A DNA stretch of 64,000 nucleotides from Clitoria ternatea (taxonomy: Eukaryota > Streptophyta > Magnoliopsida > Fabales > Fabaceae): the NCBI GenBank assembly GCA_037962975.1, contig CM075675.1, positions 102,663,718 to 102,727,717 on the forward strand, read 5' to 3'. The notes below the pieces were generated by a model. That model did no database searches. It saw only the letters and a program-made list of their open reading frames with translations, and was not told where the DNA came from. Made by a program: the position numbers and the translations under genes. The first letter of the stretch is position 1; the number at the start of each line of letters is the position of its first letter. Of this stretch, positions 1 to 10,960 are shown piece after piece.

Positions 1-226
1 CTTGATGCGTACATTACAAGGCTATGTTTCTTGAAGCTGAAGCTGACGTCATATGTCACATGTTTCCTCACTTACTAACTGAAGAAGCCTTAAGTTGGTT
101 CAAGGGACGTCCTTCTGGATCTATAGACTCTGGGGAGGATATGAATGAAGCATTTGGAGAGCACTTCGTGATCTCCAGGGATGTACCTAAGACATCAACA
201 CCTTGGCTCAAATCAAACAGGGCAAC

Positions 227-1440
227 ATGTTGGTGTATGCATTATGAGCTATTAATGTATTAATTTTAACTTATCAATAAAATAAGTATTTTCAATTTTA
301 AGATTGTTTTAAAACTATTTATCCTTGGAATAATAAGTCATAATTGTTCCTAAAATGTCCCTAATCAAGTATTTACATGAAGACATGTGAATACATTAAG
401 ACTAGTGTATGAGTGTACTGATGATTTGATCTCACAGATCATGGGTATAAATGATATAAAGTCTTCACATGGGTACATATTAAGAGTAATGTTGTGCTGG
501 ATAAAACTACCATAAAAACGTTGCATGGATCATTACATGAATGTCATAAACAGGTCTTAATGTGATAATGGTATATGTAGTCTTTCGAATTGAAGTCACT
601 ATGATTCCTACATGAGGAGCTTATTGTTTTAATATAATCAAACATTATCTATAATAAGATGATCGTAAAGATTGTGATTAGGCAAAGAACAAATTATGCA
701 GAAAGATGTAAGTGATGTAGATGAGATTTGTCTCTCCTATGTTATAGGAGTGATATCTATGAGCCACTTGATTGAGTGAGACTAAAGAAATGCATGGTCA
801 TACTTAGAAAAATAAATATTAGATATTTACTCAGTAAAGTCTACTCTGGTATCAAATAAAATGAATTAGGCTATACAAGGATGACAATGACCATGCCTTA
901 GGCCCAATTAGATATCATGACAAAAGGAATAAATATATAAAATATTTATCAATTATAGGTTATGTCGATGATAAATAATATTCGGACATAATGATATATT
1001 GCTAGATACTATTCTTATTTTATATTAATAATAAAATAGTTTATTATTAATATGACCAAATATTTTACCTATAGGGTCACACGTATAGAGTAAGCTCACT
1101 AAAGGATAGTTTTATTTTAGTTAGACTAAAATAAATTATTGAGCCTAACTCATTTAGAATAAGTCAAGAGCCCAATGTTTATTGAGAGCTCATCAACTTT
1201 AAGACCTAAGCCTATATATAGAGCATGAGATGCTCATAGGTAGCTGCTTAGAAAATTAAGATTACTCTGAATTTTCATACTAGCATTCAAAATCCAATTT
1301 CTTGTGGGAGTGTTCATGTGGACTCCTAAGGATGGAGCTACAATTGCTTCGATTGAGGAACTTACGTTGTGTCTACAAGAGGTAAACGCTAAAACACAAT
1401 TTAATTTTTTTTCCATATGCAATGCCATGAAACATTCATT
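227..1440. mobile_element. About 1.2-kb insertion inside gag of element A, possibly a solo LTR
   Basis: Gag similarity stops after 'cagggcaaca' (about 226) and resumes at about 1445-1500. The inserted sequence is AT-rich, begins TGTTGGTGTATGCA and contains a TATA-like block (CTATATATAGAGCATG near 1212). Those traits suit a copia-type solo LTR. I could not find a clean target-site duplication or a convincing CA end, so the identity is tentative and the right border approximate. Confidence 0.45.
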
Positions 1441-2036
1441 TTTGCAATCTTTTTGGGAATCCTTTGTGTTTTCACTGCTTGACCCTGAGGGATTCCCTAA
1501 TACAAAAATGGTCACAGATCTTACAGAGGCTATTCAGCTGCATATTATGATCGAGTTTCTACAATCTAAATCTTTTTTTGCCCTGTCTCTAGCAAAGAGG
1601 CCACCTACTACATTTGAGGAGTTCAAATGTAAATCTTTCAAGTATGTTAAGATAGAGATGCACCTGAAAGCCACAGAAGCACAAGGCAAGCCCCATGCAC
1701 AACAACCTTGGGTGGAGAGAGAGAAAGGGAGGAAAAAGCATGAGAAAATGCCTCAGAGGGAGTAAGGCAGGGAATAATAGCTTCGGCAACAAGATAAGAG
1801 AATGACGGCCTTCAGCCACTACGCCTCACTAAACGCAAAACCATCCCAGATCCTGAGGGAGGTTTCCTAGACATCATTCAGTGTTTATGGGGTTAGAAAA
1901 CCTGCTCCTATGAAGAGGCCAGGAAACCCTAAAAAGTACTGTGACTTTCATGAATAGACCGGTCATTTAACTGATGAGTGTAGACAGTTGAAAGACGTCA
2001 TTGAGGTCTTGATCAGAAAGGGAAAGTTGAAGCAGT

Positions 2037-2205
2037 GTGGTATAGGAAGATGGCCCAATGGAAATTACAAGCCCAAAAGTAGAGAAAATGGCCCGAAATG
2101 GCCCAATGACCATATAAGGTCCAAAACCTAACAAAATAATATTTAAAATTATTTATAAAAGATAAAATAAAGCTTTTTGGTCATGTCCTCATCACAATGC
2201 CTCTT
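2037..2205. mobile_element. Small insertion (about 170 bp) in the gag relic
   Basis: The gag frame reads ...EVLIRKGKLKQ up to 2036 and resumes with a match to LFKGKS...LEQIEKRHRDRS from about 2206. The intervening sequence has no gag similarity and repeats 'atggccc(a/g)a' three times (near 2051, 2094 and 2100). It could be a MITE. Borders are inferred only from comparison with elements C and E. Confidence 0.45.
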
Positions 2206-2879
2206 CAAAAGCAAATCCCTAGACAAGCTTGAACAGATTGAGAAAAGGCACAGGGACCGGTCTCTTGACGCAAATGATAACTGGGGTCCTAAAAGGTTTG
2301 CCCCTGCTGAGAAGTAGAAGGGATTGCTCATAGAGGCGGTTCAGGAGAAAAAGCTACCTCCACCTCTGCAACGGGGTAGGTAAGAAGTGATTGACTTGAT
2401 CGCATGAGGTTTCACGGGAGGAGGCGTGTCTATCACCACATGGAAAATCATCATTGTATGATTTTATCAATTCAAGGTAAGAAACAAGACAACTATCCTT
2501 TCAGAGACAGTGTGTAGACCCCTCTAATCTCTTTTTCTAATGATGACTTCAGACCCACGATCCCGAGAGGAGATGATACTGTAGTGATTATGGTTGTGAT
2601 TTCCAACATGGATGTAAGGATGATTCTTATGGATCAGGGGAGCTCATGCGATGTCCTCTTCTATGATTGTTTTAAGAGGATGGGTCTTACAGATATAGAT
2701 TTGCAGCCTTATATATAGGACTTAACAACCTTCAACAGAGCAAAACAACCCACCAAGGGGGTATCTAGGTGCTTGTATCATGTTTGATAGCGAATTAGGG
2801 GCCAAGGGGTATCTTGGTGATTGATGTGCAATCCTCATCTAACGACTTCATAGGTCATCCTATGTTGAATGCCATAGAA

Positions 2880-3320
2880 TCCCCATATACATCTCAGCAC
2901 TATTTTCCCTAACTGAGGCCCCAACAACCCAAGTGATACGACGGGGCTTGGAAGACATTCTTTGTCTTTGTCCCCCTACTCCTCTCCCCGGAACCTACGA
3001 CCCAGGCCCCCGAGCCCTAACAGAGATTCGTCCCCCACAACCATCTATTTGTCCTTCCCTAGTCCTCATTTTTCACTCATGTAAACTGGTAACAATATAT
3101 AAGTGAGAAAAGAAAAAAAAAAGATGGGGATGGCTACCGGAGTTGTTTGAAGAGCTTTAAGGGTCTCTAAAGGTAGGTCTTCAAAGACGGTGAGTATGAA
3201 AGGGAGTTAAGTTTTGGAAACTTTTAGGGTTTGCAAAGCTTCTCTAGAAATTTTAATAGAGTTTAATCATGCAAATGACAAGTAAAGTTTTGAAACCCTT
3301 CTAGATACCTATTTATAGGC
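2880..3320 (-). pseudogene. Remnant of the antisense gene of element A (promoter and first codons)
   Basis: On the minus strand a TATA box (TATAAATA, 3317-3310) precedes an ATG at 3069. The reading begins MRTR and is rich in R, G and S, like the MRPRAGHAG start of the antisense protein in element C. The upstream leader also resembles that of C. A stop appears within about 35 codons and similarity ends near 2880, where the relic joins protease sequence. This is the third copy of the antisense unit in the window. See 18673-21341 and 43245-45907. Confidence 0.55.
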
Positions 3321-3668
3321 GTGGTTGAGGGCAAAGATGACAATATTTCAATTCTAATTGTTTGGATCGCGTCGTTTCAATTTTCAAGGCTCATGTTCAA
3401 AAATGTAATCACCACATAATCATTGAAATAAAATTGTCGCGTTGATCGAAGAGTAATCGTCACAATGATTGATGTGACTCATATTGCGTGTAACGCCATA
3501 TTTTGGCATAAGGGAAATAAATACGCGATAGTTAGGAAGAGGAATCAAAGGCGCAAATGAAAAATTTTCCAAGTCCTTTTTCTCTTACCCACGTCTACAA
3601 AAGGTGACTTAAATAGACGGTATAGCTCATTTGAGCAATTGATATGGTCCCTCAAACAAGCTAGGGGT

Positions 3669-4330
3669 AGATCATCCCTCGGTACCGGCCTATGGACATA
3701 AAAGTCATTCGACCTAAAAGCCATCATGCAAGAACGACATCGCATGTGTTATTGAAATTCAACATCGGCTCCCAACACCGCGTATGGGACTCATGGCGTA
3801 ACACCAGTATGAGTTATTTTCTAAATACCGGAGGGTCAGAGTTGACTTATGCAATCGCGTGTTGGGGAAGTAACCTGCAAAGTGACTGATGGAAAGAAAC
3901 AACTGGTAGGTAGTGTCACTGTTGCGTGTTAGCCTTTCTACAAATGATCAGAATCACGTTAACACCTTGTATAGTAAACTCACCTACCCGAAATGACCCT
4001 TCCACTGCTCTAAGGAATATACATTATAAATCAACAATGAAAAGGTAGAATATTCTCACCACAAACTTATGCTCGAGGACTTTTATTCTCTCTTGAATAT
4101 CTCATTGACCTGAGCCTCATAGTATCCTTGTAGGTGACACCTCATTTCGCCCCACAACACGTAAGGTTGGTGATATTGATTGTGGGACCACTCCAAGACT
4201 TTTATCACCCCACTGGTACAAGGGTTATAATACTAGATCTCCACTGGACCAGTGTAATACAATATAGATAAAACATCATTTGAGGATTGGAAGTTACGTC
4301 AGACTTTGCATCCCGGCCCAAACTAGTTCA
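3669..4330 (+). repeat. Degraded 3' LTR of element A
   Basis: It follows a polypurine-like tract 'aacaagctagggg' that matches the tract before the 3' LTRs of elements C and E. Its start, (t)GATCATCCCTCGGTACCGG, resembles TGATCCGGTCTGGATACCGG. Near 4106 'ttgacctgagcctca...gtaggtgacacctcatttcgcccc' is a worn version of the conserved LTR block. It ends 'ccggcccaaactagttca'. It is about 660 bp, against 804 in element C, so it has deletions. Confidence 0.7.
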
Positions 4331-4589
4331 CCATACATAGTACGATCTCAAAGATTAACAAGAGCAGGTGGAGTCTAATCCCAAGATATTTATTTATGGC
4401 TTATCTCAAATGTTTTTCATCTTTAGAAACTTAACAATTTCAATCGACCACTAAATGAACATATTGTATATACATTCTTTGTTATTTACAACTAATTATT
4501 ACATTATTGTTGAATATCATGTACGTCTTTATGGAGATGACACTTTTTTAAATACTTTATCAAAATTACAATTACTTTAGTGCTATAGT

Positions 4590-5410
4590 CAAAAGACCAA
4601 CAAATATTATATACGTTAAAGGCCGAATTGATGTAATATTCTATATATTATGGATCTAATTGATGTATTTCATTAGTAAAGGTATATCATGCAAAAAAAA
4701 ACACATTAACATGTGGTTGACCACATGATAGCTTACATGATACTTAATATATCACACAGTACTTCAGTTGATGTTGTCTAACTAGAGATGGTAATGAGAC
4801 CTAAACTCGTGAGTACCAACCCATACCCGCCTAACTTTGACAAGGAAACCTACTTTGACTAGGTTTAAAAGAAACTTGACCTGATTTTGGTGGGAATGAA
4901 GTATTTGTCTTGAACTTGTTCCGTTATAAAAACTAACTTATTTTAATTATAATAATATTTAATAATCATAATAAATTAATACATTTTTCTTAAAATATGA
5001 CATAACTCTTAGGCTTATTATTATATTTATTTTTTAAGACTATTTTCTCATATTACTTTGATTGGAATGTATAGATATATACCATTTTTATTGAAATATA
5101 TCTTTATTTTATTGAAATTAATAAAAATTAAAAATATTGTAAAGTGTGAAACTCATAAGTTTTCTCGAAGCCGACGGGAATATGTGGGGATGAATTTGAG
5201 TTGAATAATTTTAAACTTGTCTCGTAAACCTGCACCTAAACCTACCCTGACTTTCATGGGATTGGGCCAGACATACTTAAATCTAACCACGTCTCACCCA
5301 ATTGTCATCACTACATTTAACAACCATTAATAATAATGATCAACAAGAACATATGTTAGCGTTATAAAATTATTTTGATAACTTAACAATTAACCTAATC
5401 AATAGCAATA
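4590..5410. repeat. Dispersed repeat copy 1, split by a hAT-like insertion
   Basis: Bases 4640-4782 plus 5314-5400 align with 38420-38640 (for example 'cacttaatatatcaca' and '(g/a)tctaac...aataat(g/a)a'). The alignment is continuous in the second copy but interrupted here by 531 bp. The nature of the repeat is unknown; it has no coding potential. Confidence 0.6.
4783..5313. mobile_element. Non-autonomous hAT-like transposon, 531 bp
   Basis: The ends are imperfect inverted repeats: TAGAGATGGTAATGAGAC at the left, and TAGTGATGACAATTGGGTGAGAC as the reverse complement of the right end. They are flanked by 8-bp direct repeats TGTCTAAC and CATTTAAC that differ only by transitions. The second copy of the host repeat (38420-38640) lacks this segment and acts as an empty site. 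An 8-bp duplication and TAGxGATG termini fit the hAT superfamily. No transposase is present. Confidence 0.65.
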
Positions 5411-6640
5411 AGTTGATGTCCAAATTTTAGATTTTACTCCTATTTTATTCCACCTTAAATGTTAAATATTAAAAATACAGGGAGAACCCCTGTTTTTTTT
5501 TTATTATTTTGAAGTTTTACCTTGCGTAACAATTTTGGAATTATATCAAAAAAAATTATTATTAAAAAGCAGCTTGCATATAATGTAATGTACGGGTATT
5601 TGGCATCGCGCCAATCGTGAACAACCCTGTGGGGTTTGAAATGATTAATTCATTTAGATAAAAGAGAGAAATCAATATATAGTTTTTCTTTATAAAAAAA
5701 ACACAAATAATTAAGAATACGTACAGGAATATTCTTAGTTGCCTATGCAACTAGAAAAATCAACTATTAAGGTGGCTTGTGTCCTATAATCTTAAAAAAC
5801 AAGACTATGGTCGGGATAATACATTTACATAACGTTAGCATTGATTATGAACTAAGGTATATTATATATATCCTACCTATTTTGTTCAAAATGTACTCTC
5901 TCTCATATTCGTTAAACCACCCAAATAATCAATAATTATACATCTAAGTATTATTGGTAACATCATAAATCAATGTCCTGAAAAAATTTATTAATGCTTT
6001 GCGCTCTAATTGTTGCATTAGTTTTATGCTGCTTTGGAGATTGACTAGCAATTAATGTCGTTTCTTAGTTACTTTTTTGTGCCTAGTCTCGTACGCTACT
6101 ACTATACTCACAATAACTGTACTCTCTATATATTTTAGAAAATGAAAAGTATCAAATATGACAGTGTAGTACAATACTTCAATGTTAACTATCTGCAATT
6201 CTACTGATCAATATTCAATTGTTTTTCTTTTGTTGACAAAAATTTGGTTGAATGTGAATAGTGTGTGTGATAAAAGAATTATTAGACAAAAAATAGTATA
6301 ATAAAGTATTAAATTTTAGATGTTTGATTTAGAGGGGAAATAAGTAAAGTATTTTTCCAATAATTGCTATATGGAACATGTAAGAAAAATAGTCTCGTGA
6401 TCTATCAAAAGATAATATAATTTCTAATGCTTTGTTTTGGATGAATTATAAAAACGTTAAAAAATAGTATTGAAAAATCTGTCTCTCATTACTCATTTGT
6501 GGATTTTTAAGTAAATGTTTGGATCTAAACACAGAAATCTAACACCCCTTGAGCCCCATGACAACTATTGGTATGCAACACACATAAAACTATCATTCTA
6601 GTTTTTAATTTAGTCCAAATATACACATACTCAACTAATA
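5411..6640. other. AT-rich spacer, nothing recognised
   Basis: Very AT-rich sequence with short homopolymers and no ORF longer than about 60 codons that resembles a known family. Confidence 0.6.
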
Positions 6641-6654
6641 TTTGAAATATTTTA

Positions 6655-6957
6655 AAGGTTGGGGAACTAGAAAAAAGAGAGGTGTAACACGAGGTCTTCT
6701 CAGCAGGTCACTCATCCTGGTACTACTTTCACCCAAACACGTTACGGAGTTCTAATGGGATCCGGTGTATTAGTGTTGGTATGATCGCACCTGTCAGAAT
6801 GTGCGCGATCAATTGTTTTATGGCACGTCCTTGATGGCGTCATCCGATTCAACCAACCATAACTTTTGAATCGGGATGCGTCTTCCGGCGCGTAGGATGT
6901 CAACGGAAAGCCCTTTGTGAATTACACTAGGACTTTTCCGACTTTTAAGATGTTACA
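6655..6957 (-). mobile_element. Probable Cassandra-type TRIM LTR carrying the 5S-like block
   Basis: On the minus strand a unit beginning TGTAACATCTTAAAAGTCGG at 6957 runs about 165 bp and then enters the 5S-like sequence. Cassandra retrotransposons are known for LTRs of about 250-350 bp that contain a 5S rRNA sequence. I see one LTR only, with no clear PBS, polypurine tract or second copy. It may therefore be a solo LTR or a truncated element. The 3' border (about 6655) is a guess. Confidence 0.6.
6681..6791 (-). pseudogene. 5S rRNA-like sequence (degenerate)
   Basis: The reverse complement starts GGTGCGATCATACCAACACT, then reads through CACCGGATCCCATTAGAACTCCG and GTAGTACCAGGATGAGTGACC and ends CTCGTGTTACAC. 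It aligns over nearly the full length of plant 5S rRNA, including the internal promoter. Many differences from the plant consensus are C-to-T or G-to-A, and a few bases are lost in the CGCAGTTAAGCG region, so it is not a functional rRNA gene. It is a single copy, not a tandem 5S array. It lies inside a longer LTR-like unit described in the next entry. Confidence 0.85.
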
Positions 6958-7600
6958 ACTCGCTTCAACAATTATTAGAAATTATATGTACACCCTCCAA
7001 GTTTCATTCTACCCAAAAATTCCAGATAAATGAGTCCAAAAAATTTTTTTTATCCTTTAAGTAAAATTATTATACCTTAAAAAATATATAATCTAACGAA
7101 TAGGTAAAAATTGATTATTCATTATTTTTATTATTTGGGTCGATGACTTAGTTAACCATATCTATAATTTCTATACAATATTTTGTAATTTAGGCCCCAC
7201 CAATCTAACCCATGGTTGGAAAAATATGGCGTAAACGACCTAAAGACCACACTGTCCTTAAGGGTTTATGCGCCTAAGGCGTGACCCCCCAGGATACAGC
7301 AGTCCTTCTGTGCAGTACAGGAAACAGAACTCACAATTTTTTCGGTGTAAACCTAGAACGGAAAGTATCTCTTAGAAATAGGCAAGTCATATGTGATTTT
7401 TCTAATAAAGGAAAATAAATATAGCGGAAATAAATTAGTCAATGAAATCTCATTAATGATTAAGACGTTATGAAATAAATAATTTAAACGAGAATTAATT
7501 GGCATATTTAATTATAGTAACCGCATCATATATTATTTTCCATTTAAAACGTAAATCGTAACTTCTGATTTTAATAAATGATTAGAAACTTTTGAAATAT
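6958..7600. other. AT-rich spacer with a GC-richer patch at about 7195-7400
   Basis: The patch ('aggccccaccaatctaaccc' to 'cggaaagtatctc') is denser than its surroundings and may be a TE fragment. I could not assign it. The rest is AT-rich and non-coding. Confidence 0.4.
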
Positions 7601-8044
7601 AAATAAAATTTCTAACACTTTATACCTTGTGGTTATTGATACGTCTACATGCCCAACTTTAAAAAACTTGACATAAAATCACGACCTATTTTTTAATAGA
7701 TCACGATTTATTGACTGTGAAAATTTTAGGCAACACTTTATTATCTGGTGCCTTGTGTATATATAAAACCCATAATTTTATTGTGGTTTATTCTATAAAA
7801 GACCACATTTGGTAATACCATGACTACTGCCATAAATAAAAACGTGGCCTAAGAGCCTAATTTTTAACGCGTCAGACTTTAAAATTATGGCTCCTAGTAC
7901 ACGTACGTGAAAGTCCAAAATCAGTAACGTGGCTTCCACTCTAATTTCCTAATTTCTAGTTCCATCACACATAAAGCGTAAGCCCACTCTCTTGTAAACC
8001 CTTCCCCTAAATCAGTTTTTTGTCCAAAAATCCTAATTCCATCA

Positions 8045-8310
8045 CAACTTCTTTATTCTCTAACACGTGCAAGGTGTCTTCTTTTCTCTATTCCTTCTTA
8101 TGCGTCTTCCTTCTCCAATCATCTCACGACTTCTTTAATTTTCTTTGTTCTCTAACACGCGTAAAGTGTCTTTTTTTCTCTATTCAAGCTCTGACCATCT
8201 TTGGCTTCTTTATTTTCTCACGTGAAAAGTGTCATCTCGTCTTCTTCTCTCACGCGTAAGGTCCCACAAGGACGTTCCACAAGACATTACCTCGAGACAC
8301 ACGCAAGGTC
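8045..8310 (+). repeat. Imperfect tandem repeats in the 5' region of the CACTA element
   Basis: A motif of the form 'tctctaacacg(t/c)g(c/t)aaggtgtct(t/c)...tctctatt' recurs at about 8053, 8149 and 8215, followed by looser copies up to 8310. Internal repeats near the ends are normal for CACTA elements. The open frame across 8020-8259 is a by-product of these repeats. Confidence 0.5.
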
Positions 8311-8571
8311 TCAAAATGCTTATTTTATATTACTAAATCATCATTCAATGTTGTTGACTTTTTAGTCATATGTTCTCCTTTAAGTTTTATCTGATCATTG
8401 CTTTAGGTTCTCACTTCTCTGATTTCACATTAAAGTCTTATCTTTAACACTAAATCCCTCGAATGTGTTAGGCATTCCCTCTTAAAGAATATATTCCAAT
8501 GTTTTCCCCCTTTAACTGTGAAGTTTGAACAACTTCCTAATCATCAGAGGATCTATTTTACAAATACAAGG

Positions 8572-9375
8572 TGATCCGGTCTGGATACCGGTCCCCAAAG
8601 TTATGACGTCAGAATGACTTCATAAGAAGGAAACCGGTGTCACCGTTCAGGCAGAGCCACACCGGATATCCGATATCCCTTCATCCGCTCTTATCTCATC
8701 AGACGTTCTATTCATTCTCTCTACAACGGATACTCCACTCATTCTCACTACACGTTTATATAGTCGTTTGCCTCAGAATTGCTGTGAGATAAGAGTTCCT
8801 TATAACTTATCAGTGAAGAAACCCTGCATAGCGGAATATGTCAATGTCAATTACCTCAGAGAGTAAGTACATGTGTCAGCGAAATATACGGAAAGGTGAT
8901 TATCCTCCATCCTTATCACAGGATCGTACTCTGATAATTGACCTACCCTCCTGACACATTCTGAGTACTGAGCCACTTTGATTGACACACTTCACACGCT
9001 ATCAGAGCCAATGGGCCCACTTGCATCCAACGATTCATTTCCTACGTTCAACTATAAATAGCATGACCTAAACACACATGCAAGGTTACGTTGTCCTAAC
9101 TCATTCTTACTATTGTATTGCTTGAGTATTCACTGAGTTCATACACTTACCTGACTTGAGCGTCGGAGAATCTTCGCAGGTGGCACCACCTTTCGCCCTC
9201 TCTCAACGCGAATCGTTGGTGTAAAGGATCTCTAGGACAACAAGACCGGTTTCTCCCGCTGAGAGGCCGGATTACCACACCGGATACCCACTGTACCGGT
9301 GTGCAAACCCTAATACACCTGAACTCTTATGGCTGGTCCCACACCGGATCCCAGACCACGGTTCAGACCAGTTCA
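8572..9375 (+). repeat. Solo LTR B (gypsy, same family as element C), 804 bp
   Basis: It begins TGATCCGGTCTGGATACC and ends CAGACCAGTTCA, and is flanked by perfect 5-bp duplications CAAGG (8567-8571 and 9376-9380). It carries TGACGTCA (8604-8611), a TATA box (TATAAATA, 9053-9060) and the conserved TTGAGCGTCGGAGAA block (from 9157). No internal region is present, so it arose by recombination between LTRs. It is clearly diverged from the LTRs of element C and thus a separate insertion. Confidence 0.93.
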
Positions 9376-9844
9376 CAAGGCTTTTCCAATTTATTGTTAC
9401 ATGCAACTTTTTTTTTTGCTTTAGGATTATGTAGTATTATGCAGTTAACAAACTATTCTATACAACTACTATTGGGAGTTGGGATTGGGTTGTACTATAT
9501 ATTGATGATTGATGGGTATATTATTTATATGTGAAATGTTAATCATTTCCCCTTATTTGGGAGTTGGGACAAGTTTTTTTACTAAAAACTACTATCATGC
9601 ACATCCTCCATTATTTTCAATTCATCTCAATTATAAATTCCAACAAAAGCTTCCCATTTTTAATTCCTTTAAGGCATTAATTAACACTAATAATAGTATC
9701 CTAATTGTAATTTATGCAATGATCCAACTCATACAAAATGGAAAGAAGCACTATTATTTTAGAGGTGATATAAAGGTCTTACTATAACTTTTTGTTAAAT
9801 GTCAATACCAATTAGTTAATTCATGTTCAACCTTTTCTTTCTAG

Positions 9845-9971
9845 GTACAACATTCAACCTTTTGATTTTTCTATCAAAGGGGTTTCTTCTATATCAATAG
9901 ATGTGCATAAATATGGTTTAGCTCCCAAAGGAACAAGCGTAGTTCTTTATAGGAACCATGAAATTAGAAAG
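9845..9971 (+). pseudogene. Captured exon resembling sphingosine-1-phosphate lyase (DPL1)
   Basis: A 127-nt block is flanked by a consensus acceptor (tttctttctag) and donor (gtaaga). It encodes 42 residues that begin YNIQPFDFSIKG and contain SIDVHKYGLAPKG and VLYRNHEIRK. In plant sphingosine-1-phosphate (dihydrosphingosine phosphate) lyase, a PLP enzyme of sphingolipid breakdown in the ER, the HKYGxAPKG segment holds the lysine that binds the cofactor. The lysine is present here. Only this exon is recognisable; no neighbouring lyase exons were found. It sits nine bases upstream of the transposase ATG of the CACTA element, which suggests gene-fragment capture. A host gene destroyed by the insertion is an alternative. 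Confidence 0.8.
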
Positions 9972-9979
9972 GTAAGACA

Positions 9980-10960
9980 ATGGTTTACTCAAAAAGCTGG
10001 ACAAAGTGTGCAAGGTTTAGTGAAGAATACATAAATGGTGTTAAGTCATTTTTAGATATTGCCTACACTAAAGGAAGACCTCAAGGAGATACGATGTTAT
10101 GTCCTTGTGCAAAATGTAGAAATCAATTTGGAATAGAAGAGAGGTCATCTATGATCATTTAATAGCCAGAGGATTTCTAAAAGGCTACAATGTTTGGGTT
10201 CACCATGGTGAGAAAATACAAGCACCTATGGAGATAGATGATGACTTGGAAGACAAGAGAAAACTCATGATAACATTGATGGCTTGTTGTTTGACACATT
10301 TAGAAATGTGATAAATGAAGGAGTTAGTAAAGGTCCCAACAAAGATGCAATAAAGTTCTACAAGTTGGTGGATGAAGCGAACCAGGAACTATCCCAGGAT
10401 GTGAAAGTTTTTCTACCCTGTCATTCATTCTACGATTGTACTTGTTGAAGTGTCTTCCTGGGTGGAGCAATATTTCTTTCACAACTCTTATAGACTTATT
10501 AAAAGAAGTCATTCCTAATTTGAACATTCTTAAATCTTTTAACAAGTCGAAGGTCATGATTAGGGATTTAGGCCTTGATTATAAAAAGATTCATGCATGT
10601 CCAAATGATTGCATGATTTATTGGAAAGAACATGAGAATGACAATTTTCATAAATTTTTTAAGACCTCACAATGGAAATAATGCCCTCAAGTAGATGACG
10701 AGGTGGAACAATTAAAGAATGGTTATAAAGTTCCTACCAAAATTTTGAGACACTTTCCATTGATTTCCAGGCTTCAAAGGCTATTTATGTGTTCAATAAT
10801 AGTAGATTCCATGAAATGGCATGAAGAGGAATGCTCAAAGGATGGGAAATTAAGGCATCATGCTCATGGCCAAGTGTGGAAGGACTTTGATAGACTTTAT
10901 CCGATTTTGCTTTCGAGTCTTGTAATGTGAGACTTAGATTAATGAGTGATGGATTCAACC
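9980..10960 (+). pseudogene. CACTA TNP2-type transposase, 5' part
   Basis: The ATG at 9980 opens a transposase-associated domain: KSWTKCARFSEEYINGVKSF, then CPCAKCRNQ, then HLIARGFLKGYNVWVHHGE in a shifted frame. Downstream comes the TNP2 core (Transposase_21 family): a segment reading CPGCEKF...LLKCLPGWSN, then YKKIHACPNDCMIYW (10580-10620), PTKILRHFPLISRLQRLF (about 10735), WHEEECSKDGKLRHHA (about 10820) and finally LRLMSDGFNP. Several stops and frame changes interrupt it (for example near 10160, 10310 and 10680). The gene is cut after the codons for GF by gypsy element C and resumes at 22837. The enzyme would excise and insert the element by binding its termini. Confidence 0.85.

Larger units (their letters stand above)
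1..2880 (+). pseudogene. gag-protease relic of element A
   Basis: Three collinear pieces match the gag-pol of the two complete elements in this window. Bases 1-226 encode gag with a recognisable EEALSWFK block. About 1496-2036 encode the later gag (DLTEAIQLH, then a KYCDFHE...GHLTDEC zinc knuckle with a stop inside it). About 2206-2880 encode the protease region, with DQGSSCDVLFYDCFKRMGL near 2624-2690. The pieces are separated by foreign sequence at about 227-1440 and 2037-2205. Several in-frame stops (for example after KYCDFHE and SFSVYG-upstream residues) rule out a functional product. The relic shares the atypical DQGSS protease active site with elements C and E. Confidence 0.85.
1..4330 (+). 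mobile_element. Element A: decayed Ty3/gypsy (Tat/Ogre-like) retrotransposon, 5' end outside window
   Basis: Fragments lie in the same order and orientation as in the full-length element at 10961-22831: gag, zinc knuckle, protease, then the head of an antisense gene, then a 3' LTR ending at 4330. Reverse transcriptase, RNase H and integrase are missing; the sequence passes from protease-like (about 2870) straight into the antisense-gene remnant, which implies a large internal deletion. Many stops and at least two insertions show that it is old. The 5' LTR would lie before base 1. Confidence 0.85.

Noticed and set aside
6681..6791. Functional 5S rRNA gene
   Set aside because: Too many substitutions and a small deletion; single copy within an LTR-like unit.
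8020..8259. 79-codon ORF in the CACTA 5' region
   Set aside because: Low-complexity F/S/L-rich frame across imperfect tandem repeats.
9845..9971. Functional sphingosine-1-phosphate lyase gene
   Set aside because: Only one exon of 42 codons is present, within a transposon; no neighbouring exons were found.
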